A DNA stretch of 64,000 nucleotides from DAOQVR01 sp035341665 (GTDB taxonomy: Bacteria; Chloroflexota; Anaerolineae; JAAYZQ01), in assembly GCA_035341665.1 (NCBI GenBank), contig DAOQVR010000013.1, forward strand, positions 66,856 through 130,855, given 5' to 3'. A program made the position numbers and the translations under genes. Below, piece by piece: positions 24,525 through 32,516 of the stretch. The notes below the pieces were generated by a model. That model saw only the letters and a program-made list of their open reading frames with translations, had not been told where the DNA came from and made no database searches. The number at the start of each line of letters is the position of its first letter. Positions within the stretch are counted from its first letter, which is position 1.

Positions 24525-25637
24525 ATGCGGATAGGGGTGGACGCCAGCCGGGCGACCGCGCAGCAGCGCACCGGCACTGAGAACTATTCGCTGCACCTGA
24601 TCCGTGCGCTGCTGTCGCTCGGCTCGCAGCACCCGATCCGCCTCTATTTCAACCAGCCCCCATCATCTGGGCTGCTGGGCAGCGGGGTGGAGGTTCGGAC
24701 CATACCCTTCCCCCGTGTGTGGACGCATGCGCGGCTGTCGTGGGAGATGCTCCTCCGGCCGCCCGATGTGCTCTTCGTGCCCTCGCACGTACTGCCCATC
24801 ATCCATCCGCGCCGCAGCGTCGTGACCATCCATGACCTCGGCTTCCTCTACTACCCGGAGGCGCACACCGCATTCCAGAACGCCTACTTGCGCTGGTCGA
24901 CTCGGTACAATGGCGGCTCGGCCGCGCTTGTCGTCGCCGATTCCCTGGCGACCCGCCAGGACCTCGTGCGCCATTACCGTACGGATCCTGCCAAGATCCG
25001 CGTCATTTATCCCGGGCGCGACGAGTCCCTGGGGCGTGTCGACGATCCGGCCGTCCTGGGCGAGCTACGGGCGCGGTTCGGCCTGCCCGATGACTACCTC
25101 CTCTACGTCGGCACCCTCCATCCCCGCAAGAACCTGGTTCGGCTCGTCGAGGCCTTTTGCGCCGCGCTGCCCGCCCTCCGGCCCGGCACCCGGCTCGTGC
25201 TCGCGGGCAAGGTAGGGTGGCACCACGACGCCCTGCTGGCGCGCGTCCAGCAGCTCGGCCTGCAGGACCTCGTGCTCCTGCCGGGCTATGTTGCCGAGGC
25301 CGACCTGCCCGCGCTTCTCAGCGGCGCATCTGCGTTCCTCTTCCCGTCGCTCCATGAGGGTTTTGGATTTCCCGTGATTGAGGCCATGGCGTGCAGTGTG
25401 CCCGTCGTCTGCTCCAATGCCTCCTCGCTTCCCGAGGTCGCCGGAGATGCAGCCCTCCTCGTCGATCCTATGGACACAGCGGCCTGGGCGGCGGCCATCG
25501 AGCGGGTATCGAACGACGATCGACTGCGGCGCGAGCTCATGGAGCGTGGCCGCCGGCAGGTCACCCGTTTCTCATGGCAAAGCTGCGCCAGGCAGGTGCT
25601 CGAGCTCCTCGAAGAGGTGGGGCGTGGGCTCGCTTGA
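24525..25637 (+). CDS. glycosyltransferase family 4
   Basis: A 370-residue GT-B retaining glycosyltransferase of family GT4. The N-domain begins MRIGVDASRA and the C-domain has YVGTLHPRKNL and the donor-binding EGFGFPVIEAMACSVPVV with the E-x7-E pair. Such enzymes transfer a sugar from a nucleotide sugar during surface glycan or glycolipid synthesis. The ATG lies directly after the previous stop, and the 3' end overlaps the next gene by 14 bases. Acceptor and sugar cannot be told from sequence. Confidence 0.88.
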   Translation: MRIGVDASRATAQQRTGTENYSLHLIRALLSLGSQHPIRLYFNQPPSSGLLGSGVEVRTIPFPRVWTHARLSWEMLLRPPDVLFVPSHVLPIIHPRRSVVTIHDLGFLYYPEAHTAFQNAYLRWSTRYNGGSAALVVADSLATRQDLVRHYRTDPAKIRVIYPGRDESLGRVDDPAVLGELRARFGLPDDYLLYVGTLHPRKNLVRLVEAFCAALPALRPGTRLVLAGKVGWHHDALLARVQQLGLQDLVLLPGYVAEADLPALLSGASAFLFPSLHEGFGFPVIEAMACSVPVVCSNASSLPEVAGDAALLVDPMDTAAWAAAIERVSNDDRLRRELMERGRRQVTRFSWQSCARQVLELLEEVGRGLA

Positions 25638-26355
25638 CATTCTCGGCGTCCGGGTCGATGCCACGACCTATGGAGGCCTGCTTGCGTTGGTGGACGCGTT
25701 CGTCGCCTCGCGGCAGCCACACCAGGTGGTGACCCTCAACCCCGAGATGCTGGTGGCTGCCCACGGCGACGCTGTGCTGCGCGCGCAGCTCAACGCCGCG
25801 GACCTCAACGTCGCCGACGGGATTGGCATTCTCCTTGCTGCGCGCCTGCTTGGGCGCAGGTTGCCGGGCCGGATCACAGGCTCGGACGGGATCCTGCTCC
25901 TTGCCGCGCACTGCGCGGAGCGGGGCTACAGGCCCTACCTCTTAGGGGCTGCGCCGGGGATAGCCGAAGCTGCCGCGCGGCGCTTGGTCGCCCTCAACCC
26001 CGGACTTGTCGTCGCCGGGACACACTCGGGCTCGCCCCGCCCGGAAGAGGAACCGGCCATCGTCCAGCGAATCCGCGCAGCAGCGCCCGACCTGCTCTTT
26101 GTGGCTTACGGCGTGCCGGCCGAGGAGGCCTGGATCGCCCGCAACCGCCGTCGGCTGGGCGTGCCAGTCATGATGGGCGTCGGCGGAAGCCTCGACTTCC
26201 TGGCCGGGGTCGTGCGGCGGGCGCCCATCTGGGTCAGGAGGGTGGGTTTGGAGTGGCTCCACCGCTTGGCACGCGAGCCGTGGCGCTGGCGCCGGCAGCT
26301 GGCACTGCCGCGCTTCGTGTGGCTCGTCCTTCGCCAGCGGCTGGCACGAGACTAG
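25624..26355 (+). CDS. WecG/TagA/CpsF-family glycosyltransferase
   Basis: A 243-residue GT26-family transferase that adds an N-acetylaminosugar to lipid-linked intermediates in surface polymer synthesis. Typical segments are TLNPEMLVAAHGD, DGIGILLAARLLG, RITGSDG and GVPAEEAWIARNR near the end, followed by the basic LEWLHRLAREPWRWRR segment. The GTG at 25624 was chosen because family members begin near the SLDILGVRVD strand; longer versions overlap the GT4 gene heavily. The two glycosyltransferases probably act in one pathway. Confidence 0.88.
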   Translation: MGSLDILGVRVDATTYGGLLALVDAFVASRQPHQVVTLNPEMLVAAHGDAVLRAQLNAADLNVADGIGILLAARLLGRRLPGRITGSDGILLLAAHCAERGYRPYLLGAAPGIAEAAARRLVALNPGLVVAGTHSGSPRPEEEPAIVQRIRAAAPDLLFVAYGVPAEEAWIARNRRRLGVPVMMGVGGSLDFLAGVVRRAPIWVRRVGLEWLHRLAREPWRWRRQLALPRFVWLVLRQRLARD

Positions 26356-26368
26356 ACTGGGAGGCTTC

Positions 26369-27562
26369 ATGGAACCGTCGATTCGTATACCGAGGTCCGA
26401 GTTCGAGCTGCGCGCAGGCAAGCTCCTAAGCGCCATCCGAGAGCAGCGCCTCGCGGGGGCCGTGCTCTTCGACAGTCACTACATAACGTACTACACCGAC
26501 TTTGCCTTCATTCCGACTGAGCGGCCCATGGCGCTCGCCGTCAGCGCGGAAGGAGAGCGTGTGCTCTTTGTACCAAGGCTGGAGCTCGAGCACGCGCAGG
26601 CGGAGGCGGTCGTCGACCGCGTCGAGACCTACCCGGAGTACCCCGACGATCCCCACCCGATGCTCCGGCTGAGCTCAGTGCTGGCAGACATGGGCATCGC
26701 CGGCCCTCTGGGCGTGGACGGCGACGGCTACCCCTGGGTCCTGGGATATCAGGGACCGTCCCTGTCGGAGGTCACCGGGCTGGCGGTCCAGCGCATCGGC
26801 GCCGCCGTCGAGGATCAGATGAGGATCAAGAGCACGTCCGAGATTGCGCTGATCCGGGAGAGCGCCAAGTGGAGCCATCTGGCCCACCGGCTGCTGCAGC
26901 GCTATACGCGGCCGGGAGCCAACGAGACGCAAGTCTCCCTGCGGGCCAGCCAGGAGGCCACTCTAGCTCTCGTAGACACACTCGGTCCGCTCTACCGGGC
27001 TCGCGGTTTCTTCTCCGAAGGTGCGTCGGCCGGATACCGGGGGCAGATCGGGCGTCAGGCAGCCATTCCGCACGCGCTCGCGACCAATGCCGCCTTCCAG
27101 AGGGGGGATGTCGTGGTCACCGGCGCCTCGGCGATGGTCTGGGGCTACCAGGCCGAGCTGGAGCGGACGCTCGTGCTCGGCGAGCCCAGCCCTGAGCAGC
27201 GCCGTCTCTTCGAGCACATGGTCGCCCTGCAACAGACTGCGTTCGATGGGCTGAGGCCCGGTGCGCGCTGCTGTGACGTCGATCGCGCGGTGCGCGACTA
27301 CTTCAGCAGGCACGACCTGATGCCCTACTGGAGGCACCATTCGGGCCATGGGATCGGGTTGCGCTACCACGAAGGGCCCTTTCTGGACATGGGCGATGGG
27401 ACTGTCCTTCGGCCTGGGATGGTGCTCACCGTGGAGCCCGGCCTGTACGTGGCCGGACTGGGCGGCTTCCGGCACTCGGATACGGTGGTGATCACCGAGG
27501 ACGGGATGGACCTCATCACCTACTACCCGCGTGACTTGGACAGCCTCACGCTGCCTGCCTGA
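26369..27562 (+). CDS. M24-family pita-bread hydrolase lacking several metal ligands
   Basis: A 397-residue protein with a creatinase-type N-domain and an M24 pita-bread C-domain. The canonical metal ligands are only partly present: the first Asp position is Thr251, the second is Glu263 (AELERT), the His is kept (His327, SGHGIG), Glu356 (EPGLYV) is kept, and the last Glu position is Ser370 (FRHSDTV). Creatinase, which is metal-free, shows the same kind of losses, including an ALERT-like segment. It may therefore hydrolyse a small non-peptide substrate rather than act as Xaa-Pro aminopeptidase. It is 13 bases after the WecG gene and 22 bases before an MFS gene. Confidence 0.8.
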   Translation: MEPSIRIPRSEFELRAGKLLSAIREQRLAGAVLFDSHYITYYTDFAFIPTERPMALAVSAEGERVLFVPRLELEHAQAEAVVDRVETYPEYPDDPHPMLRLSSVLADMGIAGPLGVDGDGYPWVLGYQGPSLSEVTGLAVQRIGAAVEDQMRIKSTSEIALIRESAKWSHLAHRLLQRYTRPGANETQVSLRASQEATLALVDTLGPLYRARGFFSEGASAGYRGQIGRQAAIPHALATNAAFQRGDVVVTGASAMVWGYQAELERTLVLGEPSPEQRRLFEHMVALQQTAFDGLRPGARCCDVDRAVRDYFSRHDLMPYWRHHSGHGIGLRYHEGPFLDMGDGTVLRPGMVLTVEPGLYVAGLGGFRHSDTVVITEDGMDLITYYPRDLDSLTLPA

Positions 27563-27583
27563 CTCGGTCTATCGAGCGCAACG

Positions 27584-28810
27584 ATGGTCTCCGACAAGCA
27601 GCCCTTGATGACGCGGCGCCTGGCAGCCTTTATGGGCGCCATGATCCTGGCTAACATCTCGGGGAACATGCACATGCCCCTTCTGCCGCTCTACCTCCAG
27701 AAACTCGGGGCAGGTGTAGGCCAGGTTGGGCTCTTCTTCACGGTCTCATCCGTCGCCCCGCTGCTCTTCCAGATCTTTGGGGGCTGGTTGTCGGACTCGA
27801 TCGGTAGGCTCCGGGCGGTCGCCATTGGCAGCCTGGCCGGTGTGGGGGCCTACACCATCTTTGTCTTTTCGCCCGATTGGCGATGGTTGTTGCTGGCAAC
27901 CGCACTCGGCTCGATGTCAGGCGCCTTTGTGGCCCCCAGCTACCAGGCATTCATTGCCGAGGAGTCGGCTGAGGGCGCCCGTGGGCGAGTGTATGGTCTG
28001 TCGAGCGCGCTTTTCTCTGTGGTCGGCGTTGTCGGCCCCCCGATCGGCGGCTACCTCTCTCAGTATCTCGGATTCCGGGCGATGTACATCGTCGCCTGGG
28101 CTCTCTACTTCGCGGCGACGGTGATCCGGATCTGGATGGCGCGCGCTGCCCGGCTCCAGGAGGCAGCGACCAGCACCCGGCCCAGCCTCATCGGCCTCAA
28201 GACCAGCCTCGCGTCGATGGGTGCCCTGCTCGTGGCGGGTGGGGTGATCACCTGGATCTTTCTCTCCGATGGGGTGCGTGATGTTTCCTTCAGCCTGGCC
28301 TTCCAGCTCTTGCCGCTCTACATGCAGAACCTGATGGGCATGACGAACGTGCAGATCGGATGGCTCTCCTCGATCGCATCTCTGGCTACCATGATCCTGC
28401 TCACACCGGCCGGTTGGCTCTCAGATCGCAAGGGAGAGCGGCTCGGCATCGTCTCGGGCTTTGCGCTGATCGCACTGGCGCTGGGCATATTCCTGCGCAG
28501 CCGTCTTTTTGCCGGCTTTGCCGTGGCGTGGGCGCTGATCGGGGTTGGGCAGGCGCTGATCGACCCGGCGTACTCGTCTCTCATCTCCAAGGTGGTGCCG
28601 CAGCGTCTGCGCGGCACGGCCTTCGGGGTCTTTAGCACAAGCATCGGCCTGATCTCGCTTCCCGCTCCGGCCATCGGGGCGATGCTGTGGGAGAGGTTCT
28701 CTCCACAGGTTCCCTTCTATGTGCCCCTGGTGACGACCGTGCTCCTCTTGCCGGTCATGTGGCGCAAGTTCAAGCTGCCCAGGGAAGAGCACGTGGAGGA
28801 GACCCCTTGA
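27584..28810 (+). CDS. MFS transporter
   Basis: A 408-residue, 12-helix major facilitator. The loop between helices 2 and 3 has GGWLSDSIGRL and the matching loop in the second half has GWLSDRKGERLG. It resembles drug or metabolite exporters (DHA1-like), but the substrate is unknown. The ATG at 27584 lies 21 bases after the M24 gene, so the two are probably co-transcribed; exporting or importing the substrate of the M24 protein is a reasonable guess only. A cluster of palindromes lies immediately downstream. Confidence 0.88.
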   Translation: MVSDKQPLMTRRLAAFMGAMILANISGNMHMPLLPLYLQKLGAGVGQVGLFFTVSSVAPLLFQIFGGWLSDSIGRLRAVAIGSLAGVGAYTIFVFSPDWRWLLLATALGSMSGAFVAPSYQAFIAEESAEGARGRVYGLSSALFSVVGVVGPPIGGYLSQYLGFRAMYIVAWALYFAATVIRIWMARAARLQEAATSTRPSLIGLKTSLASMGALLVAGGVITWIFLSDGVRDVSFSLAFQLLPLYMQNLMGMTNVQIGWLSSIASLATMILLTPAGWLSDRKGERLGIVSGFALIALALGIFLRSRLFAGFAVAWALIGVGQALIDPAYSSLISKVVPQRLRGTAFGVFSTSIGLISLPAPAIGAMLWERFSPQVPFYVPLVTTVLLLPVMWRKFKLPREEHVEETP

Positions 28811-28840
28811 CTGGCACGCGCGCTGCACCACCCGCCGTAC

Positions 28841-28915
28841 GGTGCGGCACACCTTCCCTGGTGCGCTGCACCTCACTTGTCTCGGTGCGGCGCACCTTTG
28901 CGGGTGCGCTGCACC
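28841..28915. repeat. four 13-bp GGTGCG...CGCACC palindromes
   Basis: Units at 28841-28853, 28860-28872, 28884-28896 and 28903-28915 all fit GGTGCGnnnCACC. The third is a perfect 6+1+6 palindrome, the second and fourth (identical, GGTGCGCTGCACC) have 5-bp arms and the first has one mismatch. Start-to-start distances are 19, 24 and 19 bp. They lie between the MFS stop and the translin-family gene, 28 bp before its ATG, and could be operators or a terminator/REP-like element. Confidence 0.7.
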
Positions 28916-28943
28916 TTAGGAACAGAACCCGAGGAGACCATCC

Positions 28944-29594
28944 ATGCACCAACTGGAATCGATCATCGAAGGCATCCGGGGCGACCTGGAGGCCAAGAAC
29001 GCGGCGCGCGACGCCGCGCTGCACCGCTCCAGGGAGTTGATCCGCCACTGCGCCAACGCCATTCGCGCGGCGCACCGCGGAGAGGTTGCCGAGGCACACT
29101 CCATCCTGACCCTCGCCGGCGACGTCGCCCGCCTGACGGCATCCGATCTCGCGGCCTATCCGGACCTGTATCACGCGGGCTACACCCAGGATGCCCTGAA
29201 GGAGTACGTGGAAGCACGTCTCGTCTTCGCCTTTGAGACCGGAGGCGATGTGCCCAGCGTCGCCGACCTGGGCGTGGAAGGGCCGGCCTTTCTCAACGGG
29301 CTGGCCGAAGCGGCCAGCGAGCTGCGCCGGCACTGCCTCGACCTCATGCGCGAAAATCGCCTGGAGCGCGCACGGGTTATCCTGGAGATCATGGACGAGG
29401 CCTACACGCGGCTGATGAGCCTCGACTTTCCCGATGCAATCACAGGAGGGCTGCGCCGCCAGACAGACATGCTGCGCGGCGTGGTGGAGCGCACGCGCGG
29501 CGACCTGACCACCGCCATCCGCCAGGAGATGATGCGCGAGGCGCTGCGTGGCTTTGAGGAACGCCTCGCGGTAGGCCGTGACCCCATTTCTTAG
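28944..29594 (+). CDS. translin-family RNA/DNA-binding protein
   Basis: A 216-residue all-helical protein of the translin superfamily, which binds single-stranded RNA or DNA and in eukaryotes and archaea forms hollow octamers. Matching segments are the N-terminal helix pair (EGIRGDLEAKNAARDAAL, then REL.RHCANAIRA), AGYTQDALKEYVEA, and FPDAITGGLRRQTDMLRGVVERTRG, a signature of the family. No TRAX-type nuclease partner is seen next to it. Bacterial members are uncommon. It follows the palindrome array and precedes the split Cas4-like pair. Confidence 0.75.
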   Translation: MHQLESIIEGIRGDLEAKNAARDAALHRSRELIRHCANAIRAAHRGEVAEAHSILTLAGDVARLTASDLAAYPDLYHAGYTQDALKEYVEARLVFAFETGGDVPSVADLGVEGPAFLNGLAEAASELRRHCLDLMRENRLERARVILEIMDEAYTRLMSLDFPDAITGGLRRQTDMLRGVVERTRGDLTTAIRQEMMREALRGFEERLAVGRDPIS

Positions 29595-29635
29595 CGCACT
29601 ATTGCTGGGCTCCTGAGCCGCGGAGAAGCTGCACA

Positions 29636-29884
29636 GTGGGCGACGACGTCATCCGTGCCAGCGAAATCGGGCAATATGCCTACTGCGCGCGCGCCTGGTG
29701 GCTGGCACGCGTCAAAGGGCTGCCCTCGGCGAATGCGGCTGACATGCGTGCCGGCACAGAGCAGCACCAGGAGCACGGCCGCGCGGTGGAGCGCCTCTAT
29801 TTCCTGCGCCGCCTTGCCGCTGCCTTCATCTTCCTCGGGGTCCTGCTGTTGCTTGCCTGGCTTGTTATGGGCCTGGTGCGCTGA
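29636..29884 (+). CDS. Cas4/RecB-like N-terminal segment with C-terminal membrane helix
   Basis: An 82-residue protein starting at GTG 29636. Residues about 6-25 (IRASEIGQYAYCARAWWLAR) match the N-terminal segment of Cas4/Dna2-type nucleases, including the single cysteine that ligates the 4Fe-4S cluster. A strong membrane helix (about 60-80) ends the protein. It lacks the nuclease core, which is encoded in the next gene 97 bases downstream. The start has a weak GGAGAA site. The likely reading is a Cas4-like nuclease split into two membrane-anchored chains, not a simple frameshift, since each part carries its own membrane helix. Confidence 0.65.
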   Translation: MGDDVIRASEIGQYAYCARAWWLARVKGLPSANAADMRAGTEQHQEHGRAVERLYFLRRLAAAFIFLGVLLLLAWLVMGLVR

Positions 29885-29980
29885 GATGACCTCGCCCCTC
29901 GCCCCTTCGCACTCGTCACTGCCAACTCGCCACCGGCCACTCGCGACTTCTCAGTTGTTCGCTGGTACTTCTCGCCCGTC

Positions 29981-30505
29981 ATGAGATCCTGGCTCCTGGG
30001 CATCGCGCTTCTGTTGGCTGCCATGGGCGTGCTGCTCTGGCTCATCTCGCGCCGCGCGCGCAGGGACACCGGCTTGCCCGTCGGCCGAGTCACCTTCGTC
30101 GACACAGGCGCCTGGGATCGCTGTGATCGCCCCCTTTTCTCGAATAGCTATCGGCTGACGGGCCGCCCCGACTACCTGGTCGAGGCGCGCAGGACGATTG
30201 TCCCGGTGGAGGTCAAGTCGGGTGCGGCTCCGCGCGAGCCATATTCGACCCACGTCCTTCAGCTGGCGGCCTACTGCCTGCTGGTCGAGGAGCAGGAGGG
30301 GCACGCGCCGTCGCACGGCATCGTGAAGTATCGGGACCGCGCGTTCGAGGTCGGCTACACCCCCGGCCTCCGTTCGCACCTCATCGAGGTACTGGCTTCC
30401 ATGCGCTCCGACCTGACGGCGCCGGACGTCGGGCGCAGCCACGAGGAGAGGTCCCGCTGCCGGGCCTGTGGCTACCGGGAGCACTGTGGGCAGTCCCTCG
30501 GCTGA
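29981..30505 (+). CDS. membrane-anchored PD-(D/E)XK nuclease domain, Cas4-like
   Basis: A 174-residue protein with an N-terminal membrane helix (about 4-22), then a nuclease core: the TGRPDYLV strand with the catalytic Asp, VPVEVKSG giving the E-x-K pair, THVLQLAAYCLLVEE with the conserved Gln, and a C-terminal CRACGYREHC cluster supplying three cysteines of a 4Fe-4S site. Cas4 needs a fourth cysteine, which the small upstream gene provides. Cas1/Cas2 and CRISPR repeats are absent, so a CRISPR role is unlikely; membrane-anchored RecB-like nucleases of unknown function fit better. Confidence 0.75.
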   Translation: MRSWLLGIALLLAAMGVLLWLISRRARRDTGLPVGRVTFVDTGAWDRCDRPLFSNSYRLTGRPDYLVEARRTIVPVEVKSGAAPREPYSTHVLQLAAYCLLVEEQEGHAPSHGIVKYRDRAFEVGYTPGLRSHLIEVLASMRSDLTAPDVGRSHEERSRCRACGYREHCGQSLG

Positions 30506-30596
30506 CCGAGCCTCCGGATCGGCTCGAGTACCGACCTTCAGGGAGGTTGTCCTGGAGAGGACCCTGTTCTATGCCATCAACCAGAAAGACCGATCT

Positions 30597-31472
30597 GTGA
30601 AGCGCGGCATCATCGCCGGGTTCATGGCCTACACCCTGTGGGGTCTGCTGCCCGTCTACTGGAAGTCCATCGAGGCGGTGCCTGCACTGGAGATCCTGTG
30701 CCATCGCATGGTCTGGTCACTGGTTTTCCTCTTGCTGGTCCTGGTGGCAAGAGGTCAATGGGCCTGGATCCAGCAGGTCCGCACCACGCCCAGCATTCTT
30801 CTCCTGCATTTGGTGAGCGCATGCCTCTTGACCCTGAACTGGTTCATCTACATCTGGGCGACCCTCTCCGGGCACATCGTGGACGCCAGCCTGGGCTACT
30901 TCATAACACCCCTCTTCAGCGTGGTGCTGGGGGTGCTTTTCCTCCGAGAGCGGCTACGCCCGGGGCAAAGGGTCGCCATCGGCTTTGCCGCGGTGGGGGT
31001 GCTGGTGCTGACTCTGGGCTATGGCTCGTTCCCCTGGATCGCCCTGGCCCTCACCCTCACATTCGGCCTCTATGGCCTCGTGCGCAAGGTATCACCCCTC
31101 GGCTCCCTGGAAGGCCTCTCGTTGGAGACGGCGCTCCTTGTCCTTCCGGCGCTTGGCTACCTGCTCTATGTGGGGGCGGGGCACGGCGGAGCCTTCGGGC
31201 ACGCCGGTGCTTCCACCACGCTGCTCCTGGCAGGCACCGGGCCGGTCACCGCCATCCCGCTGCTGCTCTTCGCCGCGGCCGCACGCCAGGTCAGGCTGGC
31301 TACGGTGGGCATCCTGCAGTACATTGCGCCCACCTTCCAGTTCCTCCTCGGCGTTCTCGCCTACGGCGAGCCCTTCACACCGGCGCGCCTGCTGGGCTTT
31401 GCCCCGATCTGGCTGGCGCTCGCGATCTACTCCTTTGAGGGTCTCAGGGAGGAGCGGGAGCGCCGGTCGTAG
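30597..31472 (+). CDS. rarD: EamA-family transporter RarD
   Basis: A 291-residue, 10-helix drug/metabolite transporter of the RarD branch. The N-terminal KRGIIAGFMAYTLWGLLPVYWK pattern is diagnostic. The GTG at 30597 is chosen since family members begin with a short KRG start; upstream in-frame sequence has no good ribosome site. The substrate is unknown; RarD proteins were linked to chloramphenicol sensitivity. It stands 91 bases after the nuclease gene. Confidence 0.85.
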   Translation: MKRGIIAGFMAYTLWGLLPVYWKSIEAVPALEILCHRMVWSLVFLLLVLVARGQWAWIQQVRTTPSILLLHLVSACLLTLNWFIYIWATLSGHIVDASLGYFITPLFSVVLGVLFLRERLRPGQRVAIGFAAVGVLVLTLGYGSFPWIALALTLTFGLYGLVRKVSPLGSLEGLSLETALLVLPALGYLLYVGAGHGGAFGHAGASTTLLLAGTGPVTAIPLLLFAAAARQVRLATVGILQYIAPTFQFLLGVLAYGEPFTPARLLGFAPIWLALAIYSFEGLREERERRS

Positions 31473-31559
31473 GAGCACTCGTCTCGAACGCCCACTCTGC
31501 GGCAGCGATCCCGCTCTCAGGCGCTGTCGAGGGCGTGAGGTCGGACCGGTGGGGGCCGA

Positions 31560-31722
31560 CGAGACTGCCCCGCGGCATGCCTTTGATGACCGGACCTCGG
31601 ACCAGCAAGTGCTCGAGTTCACGCCCGACCCGCCCGCGCAGAATGTGCGCCTTGTGCGGGTGGTGACGACGCTCAGCCCATCGTGGGTCAGCTGGAGGGA
31701 GATCGAGCTACTCGGCCCGTGA
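31560..31722 (+). pseudogene. C-terminal remnant of an F5/8-type (discoidin) domain
   Basis: The frame ending TGA at 31722 reads NVRLVRVVTTLSPSWVSWREI followed by ELLGP, which closely follows the end of F5/8 type C carbohydrate-binding domains (FVR-VRVVTT-SPSWVAWREIEVYG). No start, signal peptide or N-terminal half is present, so this is a decayed fragment of a secreted protein. Its boundary on the left is approximate. The rest of 31473-31826 holds nothing recognisable. Confidence 0.65.
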
Positions 31723-31826
31723 CGGCAAAGGCCCATGCCCTGGTGGTCCGCGTCGCCGGCAGATCGCGCAGCCCGACTGCCTGCAGAAGCATGACAGAAC
31801 AGGCAGCAGATGGGCCTACAGCCCGG

Positions 31827-32516
31827 CTACTCCGCCCTCAGTCGATAGCCCACCCCAACTTCGGTGACAACGTAGGTTGGCCGGGAGGGATCGGGCTCGA
31901 TCTTGCGCCGGAGATTGCTGATGTTGACCTGCAGCAGATGCGTCTCGAGCTCATAGGCAGTTCCCCACACCTGGCGCAAGAGCTGCCTGTGAGTCAACAC
32001 TTTGCCGGCATGCTGGACCAGGATTCGCAGCAGGTCATACTCGGTGGGCGTCAGCACGATCGCGCTGCCCGCCATCGAGACCTGCCTCCGGGCGCGGTCT
32101 ACCCTGAGCTCGCCCACCTCGAAGAGGGGCTGCTCGGTCGGCTGCTCGACGTGCCGGAGGGCCACGCGGATGCGCGCCATCAGCTCGGCCATGCCGAAGG
32201 GCTTGGTCAGGTAGTCATCTGCCCCCACGTCCAGGGCCGCGACCTTGGTCGATTCCTCCTCGCGCACGGAAAGGACGAGGATGGGGACCCGGCTCCATTC
32301 GCGCAGCTGGCGGACCACCTCGATGCCGTTGATGTCGGGCAGCCCCAGGTCGAGAATGATCAGGTCGGGCCGGTCACTCAGCACGGCCGTCAGCGCTTCG
32401 CGGCCGGTGCTGGCCTCGAAAACTGAGTACCCGTGAGCGGTGAGCGAGGCGCGCAGAAAGCGCCGGATCGGCCGCTCGTCGTCGACCACCAGTACGCGCA
32501 GGCTACTCTCGCTCAA
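31827..32516 (-). CDS. kdpE: KdpE response regulator
   Basis: A 229-residue OmpR-family regulator. The receiver has the acidic pocket (VVDDE), phospho-acceptor Asp56 (LIILDLGLPDING), and the Lys of the LTKPFGMAEL motif; the winged-helix DNA-binding domain ends IRRKIEPDPSRPTYVVTEVGVGYR-type sequence. It normally activates the kdpFABC high-affinity K+ ATPase operon, which is not intact here. Its start overlaps the kdpD stop by 14 bases, so the two are co-translated. It may regulate the divergent kimA gene instead. Confidence 0.93.
   Translation of the reverse strand: MSESSLRVLVVDDERPIRRFLRASLTAHGYSVFEASTGREALTAVLSDRPDLIILDLGLPDINGIEVVRQLREWSRVPILVLSVREEESTKVAALDVGADDYLTKPFGMAELMARIRVALRHVEQPTEQPLFEVGELRVDRARRQVSMAGSAIVLTPTEYDLLRILVQHAGKVLTHRQLLRQVWGTAYELETHLLQVNISNLRRKIEPDPSRPTYVVTEVGVGYRLRAE

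Noticed and set aside
22566..24632. A 688-codon open frame on the minus strand spanning tsaC and the LiaF-like gene
   Set aside because: It runs antisense to well supported genes, is rich in Arg/Pro/Gly/Ala as expected of GC-rich shadow frames, and has no recognisable domain.
29636..30505. A CRISPR-Cas system indicated by the Cas4-like pair
   Set aside because: There are no cas1, cas2 or effector genes and no direct-repeat array within the window.
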